DNA of 64,000 bases from assembly GCF_963662735.1 (NCBI RefSeq), contig NZ_OY759744.1:1654153-1718152 (forward strand). Direction: 5' to 3'. Below the pieces are notes generated by a model. That model saw only the letters and a program-made list of their open reading frames with translations. It did no database searches and was not told the DNA's origin. A program made the position numbers and the translations under genes. The first letter of the stretch is position 1. Each line of letters begins with the position of its first letter. This document shows, in pieces, positions 24,053-32,212 of this stretch. The DNA comes from an uncultured Methanoregula sp. (GTDB lineage: Archaea; Halobacteriota; Methanomicrobia; Methanomicrobiales; Methanospirillaceae).

Positions 24053-27000
24053 ATGAACGGCCCCCCGCCAAATGGAAACGAAGGTATCGTTGATATTTTC
24101 GTTTTAAGTACAAGTGGAACACTGGCCCCGATGCTCAAGGAGCATCTGGAGCAGAACGGATATCATGTAACCCTTTTCCAGGATGGTGAAAACCTCCTTG
24201 AAACCCTGAAATCGGGAAAACCAAATCTCCTTATCTGCGATACTACGGATCCGGAATTGCCTTCCTATGATATCTGCCGTCAGATCAAAACCGACCGGGA
24301 TCTCTGGGTCATTCCCGTACTGGTACTTACCGGTGCATCGGAGTTTTCCGATCTCCTGTTTGTGCTGGACAGCAATGCGGACAATTTTATCTCTCTCCCG
24401 TACGATCGCCCCTATCTCCTCTCACTCATTGGCGGGATGCTGGACACTCCCGTCGAGAGGCCGACTCCGGAACAGATCAAGACCCAGTTCAAGATCCAGC
24501 ACAACGATCATATCTTTGTTATTACCGCTGATCGCAGGAAACTCCTTGAATTCCTTCTCTCATCTTTCGAGATTGCCGTTTCCAGACAAGAGGAACTCTC
24601 GCAGACAAAAGACCAGATCCGGTCACTCGACCAGTCGGTCGAAAAACTTGAATCTGATGTGGGGGAAAATAAGCGGGAAATTCGTACCCTGAATGAGACC
24701 CTGGATCTTAAAGAGCAGGATCTCAATGCATTCCGAGTGAAAATTGAGGAAAATAACCGGCTTATCGCTGGAAAGACAAAGGAAATCGATATTCTCAAAA
24801 ATGATCTTGAGGACACTGAATCTCTTCTCGCAGATGCGCGGGACAAACTGTCCACACTGACACAGGAACGGGATGCTGCTGCCATATCGCATCAGGCTGA
24901 AATTGATATTTTAAACGAGAAAATTGTTAATCTTTCACAAGAATTAGATGCTCTGACCGTCGAGCATGATGAGGTTAAGGATTCTCATCAGGAGATCTCC
25001 TCCCGACACGCTCTGGCTGAGAAAGGACTGGCAGAGCTCCAGATCCAGAAAGATCAGGCCGATGCGGCTCTGGTTACCCTTAAGCAGGAATACGATGCTT
25101 TGAATGCAGCCTGTAATGCTGAAAAGGCCCGGGCCCTGGCTGCAGAAGAAGAAATAAAAACGATCGTCTCCTCAAAAGCCGAACTGGAAAAGGATCTGAA
25201 CCGGATTATTGAGGAATTGAACGTTGTCTCAAAACAGAAGGAATCTGATATTGCGGGATATATCGAGGCGATTTCAGATGCCAAGGCCCATAGTGCAAAC
25301 CTTGAAGTACAGATAACCAGTCTTGAAAAAGAAAAAGAACTTACCGAATCTGCGCTGGGTATGAGGATTGATGATCTGCAGGCACAGCTCGCCGATCTTC
25401 AGGTACGATGCAGTTCAGCAACAGCAGAAATCGAAGAAAAGGAAACTGCTCTCAAATCCCTTGATGCCAATTTTTCAGCAGTCAATCTTGAGATGGAAAA
25501 AACACTGGAAAACGTTCGCCTCCTGTCAGCTGAACTTGAAGAGACCAGGGCTGCGCTGACCGATGAGAACTGTAACCGGAGTGCTCGTGAAGATGAGATA
25601 AGAAATCTGACCGCTGAAAAAGAGCGGGCATCTGAGCATGCCCTGTCCCTCTCCCGGACCCTTGAAGAAGTTCAGACTTCCCTGATAGAGGTGAAGGAAC
25701 GGCACCGGGTATCTGAAGCGAAACTTGAAGATACTATCCGCGAACAGACTGCAACGCTTCAGTCTCTCCGTAATGCTCATGATGATGTAAAAGGCGATCT
25801 GGATCTTCACCGAAACGATCTGGTCCAGGCCCGACACGATCTTGATTTGGCTGTCAGAGCCAGATCCGATCTCGAAACGACACTTACTGCTGCGAATGCA
25901 AAGATCCAGTCTCTTGAGCAGGAGATTCAATCCGTATCAGCAAATCAAAATCAGGTGGGACAACAGGTTCGTTCACTTGGTGATGAACTGGAACAGGTCC
26001 GGGCAGCTCTCGATACGGAACGGCGGTTGCATCGTGTTGCCGAAGAAAGCCTGCAATCGGCTCTCGCGGCCCACGAACGTTCCCGTCAGGATCTCGGTCG
26101 TCTTGTGGGGGAGCGGAGCTCGTTGGATGCCACTCTCGAATCCGAACGCAAGTTCCGCCAGGATGCAGAACTGGCAAAAGAAACCGCCCGGAAGGATCTG
26201 GCTTTAGCCTCTGAAAAGTTTGAGGAAATAAAAGAACAGCTGGTTTCGGTGGGGTTAAAACAGACCGAACAAATCCGATGTCTTTCCGAAGAGCTTGAGT
26301 CTTCCCGCACACGTCAGAAGACGCTGGAAGATCTTGTGGAATCTCTCCGCAATGAAAAACAGATCGCGGAAAACAATGTTTCTTCCCTGTCAACAGAGAT
26401 TGAGCAGGCAAGAACTGCTTTGGCGGACGAATGGGAAGACCACATGAATGACCATGAACAGCTCATAGTGGCAGTTGAAGAAAAGGAACTTTCAACTCCG
26501 GTGCAACCTCTTTCGGGAGAATCTGAAACGGAACGAATAAAAAAACGGGCCGTTATCGTGAAAGGCCCGGATCTTCCAATGGTCGTCAGGCCGGCATCTC
26601 TTCCTATGAAAGTCTCCCCGGTACCCGGGCCGGAAATGCCGAGAATCACCGGAGTCGAAGACCTTTTTGAAGATGATGAACCTGAAGAAGAAGCACGACG
26701 TGGAGAATCTGCACCTATTTCATCTCCCAAGCCTGTTGGTACGACATCCCCCAAATTCTCCCCGGATTCCGGAATCTCTGAACCGATTTCCCGTGATGAA
26801 GAACCCGAGCTTCCCGCGGACGAAGATCAGGATGCAGAATTTGATGAATCATACGAAGAAGGGGGAGAATATAATGATGAGTTATCCGAGGAAATCCCCG
26901 ATGAACCAGAGGCCCCTTCCGTACAACCCGGGTTTTCCTTTAATCGCGCCCAATGGTTTGATCTCCTCCGCTGGTCCCATCATTCCGGTGCACTCTCGCA

Positions 27001-27133
27001 GGAACAGAGGATGCAGATTGTTCGGATGGGCCGGCTAATCCAGAGGGGCAGAAGACTGACACCGAAGCAGGAAGAACAGGTTCTCGAGATGATTACTCTG
27101 GCCCAGGCTCTCGGATACCGTTTTACCGGGTGA
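24053..27133 (+). CDS. giant coiled-coil protein with N-terminal pseudo-receiver
   Basis: A 1026-aa cytoplasmic protein. Residues about 12-130 have the receiver fold pattern, with Asp63 in 'LLICDTTDPELPSYDIC'. However, the acidic pair of strand 1 is replaced by Ser-Thr ('IFVLSTSGT') and the conserved Lys by Leu115 ('FISLPYD'), so it is probably not a working phosphoacceptor. Residues about 180-840 are almost unbroken heptad-rich coiled coil (Glu, Leu, Lys, Asp, Gln). An acidic, Pro-rich linker follows (about 855-955). A compact C-terminal segment 'FNRAQWFDLLRWSHHSGALS...EEQVLEMITLAQALGYRF' (about 963-1026) looks like a helical binding module I do not recognise. There is no catalytic domain. 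A scaffold or filament-forming role is inferred. Start ATG at 24053; GTG at 24050 is also possible. Confidence 0.8.
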   Translation: MNGPPPNGNEGIVDIFVLSTSGTLAPMLKEHLEQNGYHVTLFQDGENLLETLKSGKPNLLICDTTDPELPSYDICRQIKTDRDLWVIPVLVLTGASEFSDLLFVLDSNADNFISLPYDRPYLLSLIGGMLDTPVERPTPEQIKTQFKIQHNDHIFVITADRRKLLEFLLSSFEIAVSRQEELSQTKDQIRSLDQSVEKLESDVGENKREIRTLNETLDLKEQDLNAFRVKIEENNRLIAGKTKEIDILKNDLEDTESLLADARDKLSTLTQERDAAAISHQAEIDILNEKIVNLSQELDALTVEHDEVKDSHQEISSRHALAEKGLAELQIQKDQADAALVTLKQEYDALNAACNAEKARALAAEEEIKTIVSSKAELEKDLNRIIEELNVVSKQKESDIAGYIEAISDAKAHSANLEVQITSLEKEKELTESALGMRIDDLQAQLADLQVRCSSATAEIEEKETALKSLDANFSAVNLEMEKTLENVRLLSAELEETRAALTDENCNRSAREDEIRNLTAEKERASEHALSLSRTLEEVQTSLIEVKERHRVSEAKLEDTIREQTATLQSLRNAHDDVKGDLDLHRNDLVQARHDLDLAVRARSDLETTLTAANAKIQSLEQEIQSVSANQNQVGQQVRSLGDELEQVRAALDTERRLHRVAEESLQSALAAHERSRQDLGRLVGERSSLDATLESERKFRQDAELAKETARKDLALASEKFEEIKEQLVSVGLKQTEQIRCLSEELESSRTRQKTLEDLVESLRNEKQIAENNVSSLSTEIEQARTALADEWEDHMNDHEQLIVAVEEKELSTPVQPLSGESETERIKKRAVIVKGPDLPMVVRPASLPMKVSPVPGPEMPRITGVEDLFEDDEPEEEARRGESAPISSPKPVGTTSPKFSPDSGISEPISRDEEPELPADEDQDAEFDESYEEGGEYNDELSEEIPDEPEAPSVQPGFSFNRAQWFDLLRWSHHSGALSQEQRMQIVRMGRLIQRGRRLTPKQEEQVLEMITLAQALGYRFTG

Positions 27134-27203
27134 GGAACCGGTGCCCTTGGAACAATGATAAATCTGTTCCTGCCTGATGTGAAAATCTGCTCTGGAGAAA
27201 ACC

Positions 27204-27210
27204 TTTTTTT
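27204..27210 (+). terminator. poly-T tract after the coiled-coil gene
   Basis: Seven T residues about 70 nt after the stop at 27133, followed by GATATGACTC; a likely archaeal U-tract terminator. Confidence 0.4.
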
Positions 27211-27240
27211 GATATGACTCCCCCCCTTACCCAACAATTT

Positions 27241-27464
27241 GTACCCATGCGACCCCCTTCACCCACGGAGCCAGTGCAACCCCTCACTTCACGCCATAAA
27301 ACCGGGCAAATCCGGCCCGGAAACCGGGCGGTGCGGGAGGGGGTCATGCGGTGTACTTTGGTATTTTATCGCCCGGGAAAAACAGTTCCAAATGGAAATG
27401 TCCGATGGCACCTGCTCAAGCAACATTGTTTCAGTCGCGCCAGAAGTACACCATCCGACCCCCT
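27241..27464. repeat. cluster of AGGGGGTC-n4-GGTGTAC repeats, two inverted
   Basis: An arm at 27338-27361 (AGGGGGTC, four variable bases, GGTGTACTT) is repeated inverted at 27440-27464 with 17 of 21 bases equal and about 78 nt between. A third, shorter copy on the minus strand covers 27241-27259 (AGGGGGTC-GCAT-GGGTAC), and a degenerate one lies near 27219-27230. The 495-nt gap between the coiled-coil gene and the kinase at 27629 holds no gene I can support. It may be a mobile-element remnant or a multi-site regulatory region. Confidence 0.5.
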
Positions 27465-27628
27465 ACACAAGTGCAACCGGAGCTCCCACAAGCATGAGAG
27501 TGTTGAAATGGTTTCTCCAGAGCATGAAAATACCACAACCCCTTCTGATGCTGCTGCCGATACGATTGCGGGATAATCTCTGAAAAATGCAAACCGGTTC
27601 GAAAGAATTCGCCATTTTTATCCGGGAG

Positions 27629-29050
27629 TCAGATACAAGGCATCCCAATTGCCTGCCGGGAATTGTTGGGACGGTATGCTCCACGGGGGACCGTAATTTC
27701 GAATCGCGCACCTCTTCCTGTATCTCCCGTCTCCCTGATGGCAATTCCTGTAATGGATAGGATCTCGCGACAGAGGAAAAGCCCGAGTCCAGTGTGTTTT
27801 CCCACACCATGTTCAAAAATGCGCTCCTTATCTTCATCCTGTATGCCCTTTCCGTTATCTTCCAGGATTACAACAAGGCTGTTTTCCGTTTGCCTGGAAG
27901 TAATGTGGATTTCAGAAACATGGTTGCCATGGCGCAGGGAGTTATCGATCAGGTTTTCAAACACCCGTGGACAAAGAGGATCTGCATATATCTCCAGATT
28001 TCCTGTTTCTATCGATATTTTCAGATCCGGTACTTCTGCCAGGATTTTCCTGTAATCAAGAATAGAACGCAGGTTGAACCATCGCGGGGAAAACATTCCC
28101 ATATCCTGGTACGTACGGGCCATTTCGAGATGATTGAAGATGTCCCTGCCTGCGTTATCCACTTCTTCGAGCTGGCGGATAACCTGCGGGTCCTGAGCAA
28201 TCCTTTGTGCTCTTTTCAGCCTGCCCCGAAGAACAGTAAGCCGGTTGGCAATGTCGTGTCGTGTCAGTTCATTGAGAATACTGATTTTCCTTTTTGTCAG
28301 CAACAGTACTTTTTCTTCCTTTTTTTGTTCCGTGATATCCAGGAGAAAACTCAGTGTTGCCGGCTGTCCCTTCCACTCAATAACGATTTCCCTGCACTGA
28401 AGGCAGCGGACCTCTCCGTTCCGGGTCAGTACCCTGAACGGGTATTCCAGCTCCAGTTCTTTTCCTGAAGGTCTCTCCAGTCGAAGCCGGTGAATTGAAT
28501 AACGGTCATCAGGGTGAACCATGTCAGTAAATCCGTGCCCCTCGATCTCTTCAGGTGAACCCCCTCCAAGAATTTTTTTGAGGGTCCTGTTGGAATAGAC
28601 GATGACATCATCCTGAACTACGATGATTCCTTCACGGGTATTTTCGCTGATCTGCCGGTAATATTCTTTTGTCCTGTGTTGTTTTGCAGTTTCCAGAATA
28701 TTTTGTTTTAATCCGGCGAATCGTGACACGCAATTTTCGGTGTTTTTATGCCCCGGTATATCATTGTGGTTCGGGACGTTGCCGGCGTTGTCTGATGTAT
28801 TATCATCAGGAAAAATGATGAATGGCAATCTTTTCACTGACGCCTGTATTTTTTTTAGAAATGTAATCCCTTCCATATCCGGCAGCTGGAAATCTGAAAC
28901 AATTACCTCGTAGGGCTTTTGTCCCAGCATTTCCAGTGCCGCGTGTGCTGACAGGGCTATATCAACAGATATCTTACCTGACTCATTAAGGTCTCTCTTT
29001 CCTGATTGAAGCAGGTCCGGGTCATCATCGATATACAGCACATGAATCAT
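27629..29050 (-). CDS. receiver-PAS histidine kinase with decayed receiver
   Basis: A 473-aa soluble kinase. The receiver-like part (1-120) keeps the acidic 'YIDDDPD' and Asp53 ('VIVSDFQLPDMEG'). After 'PFIIF' it departs from its relatives: the Thr-Gly and Lys are missing and replaced by a polar Asn/Asp-rich stretch. A PAS domain spans about 135-250. The kinase core has His265 in 'LTRHDIANRL', 'FENLIDNSLRHG', 'EDNGKGIQDEDK' and 'GLGLFLCREIL', all intact. It is the last gene of a minus-strand operon with CheW (17 nt upstream), the chemoreceptor and an acetate-type transporter, so it may act in the same response. It ends in a short polar tail after 'FEITVPRGAY'. Confidence 0.85.
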   Translation of the reverse strand: MIHVLYIDDDPDLLQSGKRDLNESGKISVDIALSAHAALEMLGQKPYEVIVSDFQLPDMEGITFLKKIQASVKRLPFIIFPDDNTSDNAGNVPNHNDIPGHKNTENCVSRFAGLKQNILETAKQHRTKEYYRQISENTREGIIVVQDDVIVYSNRTLKKILGGGSPEEIEGHGFTDMVHPDDRYSIHRLRLERPSGKELELEYPFRVLTRNGEVRCLQCREIVIEWKGQPATLSFLLDITEQKKEEKVLLLTKRKISILNELTRHDIANRLTVLRGRLKRAQRIAQDPQVIRQLEEVDNAGRDIFNHLEMARTYQDMGMFSPRWFNLRSILDYRKILAEVPDLKISIETGNLEIYADPLCPRVFENLIDNSLRHGNHVSEIHITSRQTENSLVVILEDNGKGIQDEDKERIFEHGVGKHTGLGLFLCREILSITGIAIRETGDTGRGARFEITVPRGAYRPNNSRQAIGMPCI

Positions 29051-29067
29051 ACGTTTGCCATTCCCGG

Positions 29068-29601
29068 TTACGGGATTGAATCGATATCGCCCAGAAGCTG
29101 TTTGATATCGATCCAGATGATCAGTTCGTTGGTCTCCTTATCCTTGACCTTGACCTTGCGCTTGATGATGCCAATGATTGAGGTTTCCTCTTTGCTGACC
29201 GAAGCAGATGTGTAATCCACCAGGTTTCCCTCAAATGTTGACACCGACGTGACGTCGTCTACGAGAATGCCTGTCTTTGACTTGGCAATCCTGTCATCAA
29301 GGACAATAATCCGTGAAGCCTCCAGGGAACTTGCACTCTCTTCGGTTATGTTGAGCCGGTGCTTGAGATCTATTATCATGGTGATCTCCCCCCGCAGGTC
29401 AATGATCCCCCGGACATAGGAAGGTACATTGGGAAGTTTGGTGATGGTCGTATACTCCACTACTTCTTTTACATCGAACAGGTCGATGGCAAAGTGCTCG
29501 CTGCCGAGCACGAATTCAACGACCTGGATCGTTCCCAGATCTTTTTCAGATGGAACGGGACTTTTTGCCGTTGCAACGGGTTCGCCTGCCTTTGCTGTCA
29601 T
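29068..29601 (-). CDS. cheW: chemotaxis coupling protein CheW
   Basis: A 177-aa CheW. It is one CheW domain (about 20-170) with 'IQVVEFVLGSEHFAIDLFDVKEVVEY', 'LPNVPSYVRGIIDLRGEITMIIDLKHRL' and 'KTGILVDDVTSV', the usual order of beta strands in the SH3-like fold. CheW bridges chemoreceptor tips to the kinase CheA. It follows the receptor gene immediately, but no CheA, CheY, CheB or CheR gene lies in the window, so it must feed kinases encoded elsewhere. ATG at 29601 is preferred: GGGAGGT stands 8 nt before it; a TTG at 29607 is the longer option. Confidence 0.92.
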   Translation of the reverse strand: MTAKAGEPVATAKSPVPSEKDLGTIQVVEFVLGSEHFAIDLFDVKEVVEYTTITKLPNVPSYVRGIIDLRGEITMIIDLKHRLNITEESASSLEASRIIVLDDRIAKSKTGILVDDVTSVSTFEGNLVDYTSASVSKEETSIIGIIKRKVKVKDKETNELIIWIDIKQLLGDIDSIP

Positions 29602-29618
29602 GGGCAATTACCTCCCGT

Positions 29619-31106
29619 TCAATCCACCTTGAATTTCTTGTTGGCTTCCATTGCCTCGACTGCAACATTGTTGACGGTCTGGATCATCCTCGTGATCTCA
29701 TCGATCGCGGCAGCTGATTCCTCTGTTGCTGCGGCAGCATCACCGGCTTCTTTTGCAGTGCGCTCGATAAGGTTTGCAACTTCATGAACACTTGCAGTGA
29801 TTTCCTCTGTTGTTGCGGCCTGTTCTTCGGTTGCTGCAGCAACTTCTGATGCGCTGTTTGCAACGGTTTCCGCTGCTTTCTGGATTTGCTTGAACGCCTC
29901 AAGTGCCTGCTGTGATTCTCCCAGGCCTTTGTTGACAAGGACCTTGGATCCTTCCATAGCGTCCGTAGCCTTCTTGGTAGCAAGGTTGAGCTGGGTGATC
30001 ATCTCTTCAATCTTTTCCGCACTGGACCTTGATTCCTGTGCCAGTGATTTCACTTCCGATGCGACAACGGCAAAGCCCCTGCCGTGCTCTCCTGCACGGG
30101 CCGCCTCGATTGCTGCATTGAGTGCCAGCAGGTTGGTCTGGCTGGCGAGGTCACGAATCAGGACGATGATCTTGCCGATGTCATTCATCTGCTTTTCAAT
30201 GTCCTTGACGATTCCGTATACATTGTTTGTGGCGCCGGTAATTTCCGTCATATCCTTGTTGACATTTTCCGCAAGGATGGCACCGCTTTTGGCAGATGAA
30301 TTTGCATTGTTTGCCTGGGAAGAGACGCTCTCCATGCTGGAGGTAATTTCCTCGACTGCGGCGCTCATGTCCTGCATGGCCTTGGACATCTGCTCGACGC
30401 CCTCGGAGGCTTTCTGTGCGTTCTCGGAGACCTCACCTGCATTCTTTGCGATCTGGTTCACGCTCTTTGAAGCATCCTCTACGCTCCTTGTGGCATTGTC
30501 GGCCGTGGAGGTCAGGTTCAGCATCTGTTTGTTGACGTCTGCAATATTTTTCTCAAGACTGATGACGATTCCCCTGACCGCGTCGCGGAGTTTGATGATA
30601 AGATCATGGGATGCCTTGGTGTCTTCATCGGGGTTCTCGAGATTGACCCGGACAGTCAGATCTCCTGCAGCCATTATGGCATAGGCCTGGCTCAGCGTGT
30701 CAACCTCTTTCTCCATGAATTTCTGGTTCTTGACGATCTTTGTTATTTCATTGTACGTGATATAGATGTACTTGATATCGCCTTTCTCATCGAGGAGCGG
30801 CATGTTTGTCCGGACAACGATATGAATACCGGAGGGCGTTTCAAGGGTGCTCTGGCCGGTGGTTGTTCTCCTTGTGTTGATGGCCTCCACAACCGACTCC
30901 CCGCTGTTCTCAAGATACTTTATCATCCCTCTCTCACGGAAATCAGAGAACCGGATCGCAAGCAACCGGTCCTTGCTGAATCCTACCATTTTGGCGAATG
31001 CATCATTCACCAGGATGATCTTCTGGTCGGCATCGACAACTGCCTGAGAAAGTGGATTTCTCTCAAACATATCTAACGAATCTTTCAGTTCAATCATTGA
31101 CTTCAC
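29619..31106 (-). CDS. soluble PAS-containing methyl-accepting chemotaxis protein
   Basis: A 495-aa chemoreceptor without a membrane helix. Residues about 10-125 form a PAS sensor ('[29 protein letters not shown]'). A HAMP-like segment follows ('[17 protein letters not shown]', about 145-165), then a long signalling hairpin of Ala/Ser/Glu-rich coiled coil. The highly conserved tip is '[37 protein letters not shown]'. The protein would sense a cytoplasmic cue, redox or ligand, and signal through CheW and CheA. It starts with GTG at 31106, overlapping the transporter stop by 4 nt (GTGA), which implies translational coupling with that transporter. No CheR-docking pentapeptide is visible at the C-terminus. 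Confidence 0.9.
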   Translation of the reverse strand: MKSMIELKDSLDMFERNPLSQAVVDADQKIILVNDAFAKMVGFSKDRLLAIRFSDFRERGMIKYLENSGESVVEAINTRRTTTGQSTLETPSGIHIVVRTNMPLLDEKGDIKYIYITYNEITKIVKNQKFMEKEVDTLSQAYAIMAAGDLTVRVNLENPDEDTKASHDLIIKLRDAVRGIVISLEKNIADVNKQMLNLTSTADNATRSVEDASKSVNQIAKNAGEVSENAQKASEGVEQMSKAMQDMSAAVEEITSSMESVSSQANNANSSAKSGAILAENVNKDMTEITGATNNVYGIVKDIEKQMNDIGKIIVLIRDLASQTNLLALNAAIEAARAGEHGRGFAVVASEVKSLAQESRSSAEKIEEMITQLNLATKKATDAMEGSKVLVNKGLGESQQALEAFKQIQKAAETVANSASEVAAATEEQAATTEEITASVHEVANLIERTAKEAGDAAAATEESAAAIDEITRMIQTVNNVAVEAMEANKKFKVD

Positions 31107-31705
31107 CCGAGTTTGACGATTTTCTCTTTGTAGACTTCATTCATAACTTCCCCAAGGCCTGTATACATGGCCGAGAGTCCACAGAGGACACCTTCAATAC
31201 CGGCAATCTGGAGAATCATTTCACTGCCAAGCAGATTTCCTACAACCAGCAGGAAGAACAGGATGACAAGGAGACCGAATACTACCTGAAGTGCCTTTGA
31301 AAGCCGGAGCGTGATGACAAACATCACGAGCGAGAACAGACCCCATAATGCAAGGTATGCCACAAGTGCCATTTTCGGTAATGCCGGGCTCCATCCGAGG
31401 GCTGGCATCAATATCATAAACACAAGAGCTATCCAGAAGAATCCGTAGGATATGAATGCGGTCATGCCAAACGTGTTGTTCTTCTTCCACTCCATTATTC
31501 CTGCAATAACCTGGGCGATTCCGCCGTAAAATATTCCCATCGCAAAGATAACGGAACCCATCCCGAAGAGACCTGCGTTGTGCAGGTTGAGGATGATCGT
31601 TGTCAAGCCGAATGCCAGCAGGCCCAGGGCTCCCGGGTTTGCCGTTGTATCTGAAATTCTCATCTCGTTCTTAAATACCGGATCAACAGTTGTATCCATA
31701 CTCAA
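31103..31705 (-). CDS. GPR1/FUN34/YaaH family transporter, chemoreceptor-coupled
   Basis: A 200-aa six-helix membrane protein paralogous to the one at 20094. The signature is slightly altered ('[14 protein letters not shown]', where the usual NPxPLGL has Pro and here Ala), while '[22 protein letters not shown]' is well kept. It should carry acetate, succinate or another small carboxylate. Its stop overlaps the start of the chemoreceptor gene by 4 nt and CheW follows, so uptake and taxis are probably wired together. Two tiny genes precede it on the same strand. Confidence 0.88.
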   Translation of the reverse strand: MSMDTTVDPVFKNEMRISDTTANPGALGLLAFGLTTIILNLHNAGLFGMGSVIFAMGIFYGGIAQVIAGIMEWKKNNTFGMTAFISYGFFWIALVFMILMPALGWSPALPKMALVAYLALWGLFSLVMFVITLRLSKALQVVFGLLVILFFLLVVGNLLGSEMILQIAGIEGVLCGLSAMYTGLGEVMNEVYKEKIVKLG

Positions 31706-31870
31706 TCACCAAATTCCTTTAATTTCATTCATCTCGTCCATACCTGTGATGTGCAACCAGCCGTAGAGGAGTTGCGCCCTTCCAGCATCTGATGAGGTGC
31801 TTTTAACATGGATTGGCATCTCTTTCCAGAGGCTTGAGTGACCTGTCAGTTTCATATCCTGCGGCAACAT
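31706..31870 (-). CDS. small hypothetical protein (54 aa)
   Basis: A 54-aa frame directly upstream of the transporter gene, with a near-zero gap. It starts at ATG 31870, four bases after the stop of the preceding small frame. The product 'MKLTGHSSLWKEMPIHVKS...LLYGWLHITGMDEMNEIKGIW' is soluble and has no recognised domain. The tight spacing on both sides is the main reason to think it is translated. It could equally be leader sequence, and there is no homology evidence. Confidence 0.4.
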   Translation of the reverse strand: MLPQDMKLTGHSSLWKEMPIHVKSTSSDAGRAQLLYGWLHITGMDEMNEIKGIW

Positions 31871-31874
31871 GATG

Positions 31875-32075
31875 CTACCCTCCCCTTCCCTGCCCGGGCC
31901 CGAAGGTGCGCAAGGCAAAATACTCATCGAGTTTCATGGACAGCTGATTCAGGAGTATGACCTGTTCCTGAATCCCGTCCCTCCTACCCTCTTGTGCGAG
32001 AGGGTTTTTTCCAAACAATATCTCTGTCGAGTCTGTTCCCATTTGAGTCACCTGAGCCATTAATCGTGCATCCAT
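31875..32075 (-). CDS. small hypothetical protein (66 aa), first gene of the taxis operon
   Basis: A frame with starts at 32162 and 32075; the later ATG gives 66 aa beginning 'MDARLMAQVTQMGTDSTEIL'. The product is predicted helical and polar with 'IQEQVILLNQLSMKLDEYFAL'. No family was recognised. If real, it opens an operon of small protein, small protein, transporter, chemoreceptor, CheW and kinase. The promoter would lie in the 32080-32210 divergent region, next to a perfect CATGCG/CGCATG palindrome. Confidence 0.4.
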   Translation of the reverse strand: MDARLMAQVTQMGTDSTEILFGKNPLAQEGRRDGIQEQVILLNQLSMKLDEYFALRTFGPGQGRGG

Positions 32076-32130
32076 TTTGCCATGCTTTTCGGAATGGCAA
32101 ATCATCATGTGAAAGAAAATAGTGATAAGC

Positions 32131-32146
32131 ATGCGCATACGCATGG
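32131..32146. promoter_or_regulatory. palindromic operator candidate in the divergent promoter
   Basis: CATGCG-CATA-CGCATG is a perfect 6-bp inverted repeat. It lies between the taxis operon (minus strand) and the DNA-binding PAS protein gene (plus strand), about 65 nt before the latter. A TATA-like TTATATATG follows at about 32172-32180. It is a natural candidate site for the divergently encoded HTH protein. Confidence 0.4.
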
Positions 32147-32212
32147 CTAATATGCACGGCAAATAAGGTAATTATATATGCACATTCGCTGAATCTTTGT
32201 CAGGTTGTTATA

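Noticed and set aside
26641-26940. a separate acidic-protein gene at the end of the coiled-coil gene
   Set aside because: The acidic stretch continues in frame into the conserved C-terminal segment, so it is a linker of the same protein.
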